Assembly (NCBI GenBank): GCA_032158295.1
Contig: CM063261.1
Location: 4,650,001-4,714,000 of the forward strand
Length of the DNA: 64,000 nucleotides
DNA from: Pycnopodia helianthoides
Lineage: Eukaryota > Echinodermata > Asteroidea > Forcipulatida > Asteriidae
Direction: 5' to 3'
Shown here one piece after another: positions 63,808 to 64,000 of the stretch (positions are counted from its first letter, which is position 1; the number at the start of each line of letters is the position of its first letter). Made by a program: the position numbers and the translations under genes. The notes beneath the pieces are model-generated. The model was not told where the DNA came from. It did not search any database and saw only the letters and a list, made by a program, of their open reading frames with translations.

Positions 63808-64000
63808 GTATGTGAAGAAATGTTGTTGTTGAAATGTTTTATAGTGATTCAGAAACTCCTGTTTAAATTGATTTTAAAGGAAAGTGAATATTAGATTTGA
63901 CTTGAACGGCTTTGTTTAAAAGACTCTGTTGGGGTCGAAACATGAAGCCATTGATAATTTTTTTGCTTTTTGTTTGAAATACAGTAGCATTATTGATAGA

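Larger units (their letters stand above)
41466..63606 (+). other. Introns of the CSPG and Calx-beta part, contents
   Basis: Introns over 300 bp in which I recognised no element are 41466-41991, 45865-46369, 50137-50703, 52575-53219 and 63219-63606, plus the AT-rich 61174-61782 and most of 56118-56711. Shorter scraps: a reversed tRNA-like piece near 42535-42600, a CTTAGCA remnant at 42240-42300, a CCCGAGGCGAAGCCAAGG motif at 45155 like the foldback loops, and a (CAA)n run at 58266-58288. All other introns carry the separately listed repeats. No second gene was seen on either strand. Confidence 0.6.

Noticed and set aside
62486..63061. ORFs of 191 and 107 codons with repeated PYLYPIF, looking like membrane proteins
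   Set aside because: They come from the pyrimidine-rich minisatellite, overlap each other in different frames and run directly up to a FRAS1 splice acceptor.

Overview
The window is animal nuclear DNA carrying one large gene on the + strand: an orthologue of FRAS1, the giant extracellular-matrix protein of the Fraser-syndrome complex. I could place 52 coding exons between 4226 and 63807, all with GT-AG splice sites and matching intron phases. Together they encode about 3,008 codons. Both ends are open: the signal peptide and the first half of VWC domain 1 lie left of the window or were not found, and the rest of the Calx-beta 5 domain, the membrane anchor and the cytoplasmic tail lie to the right.

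Domain order follows vertebrate FRAS1. VWC domains 1 (end) to 6 occupy 4226-17127. Fourteen furin-like (FU) repeats follow, one per exon, at 18354-39736. Twelve CSPG/NG2 repeats occupy 40786-56800, and Calx-beta domains 1 to 5 (the fifth cut by the window edge) run from about 56840 to 63807. FREM1/2/3 proteins lack the VWC and FU blocks, so FRAS1 is the specific assignment. In vertebrates FRAS1 works with FREM1 and FREM2 at the epithelial basement membrane; that role is inferred here from the family.

The introns, usually 0.3-1.5 kb with a few of 3-7 kb, are packed with short repeats: TTAA-flanked inverted-repeat elements (MITE-like), tRNA-derived SINEs of at least three types, foldback hairpins, decayed LINE tails, many minisatellites and one interstitial (TTAGGG)n block. 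Together with the FRAS1 sequence this suggests an invertebrate deuterostome. The abundant family starting TTAAAGGCAGTGGATAC resembles repeats I associate with echinoderm, perhaps sea-star, genomes. That species guess is from memory and only moderately secure.

Four single-base indels break the reading frame, all in the CSPG part: two compensating ones in the exon at 40786, one in the exon at 45605 and one in the exon at 55098. Each is at a short base run and the flanking protein is well conserved, so consensus errors are more likely than a dead gene. A 104-bp tandem duplication at 48606-48813 copies a 3' splice site plus the start of an exon. I found no second protein-coding gene, no functional tRNA gene and no evidence of an undescribed biological system; the points of interest are in gene structure and in the repeats.
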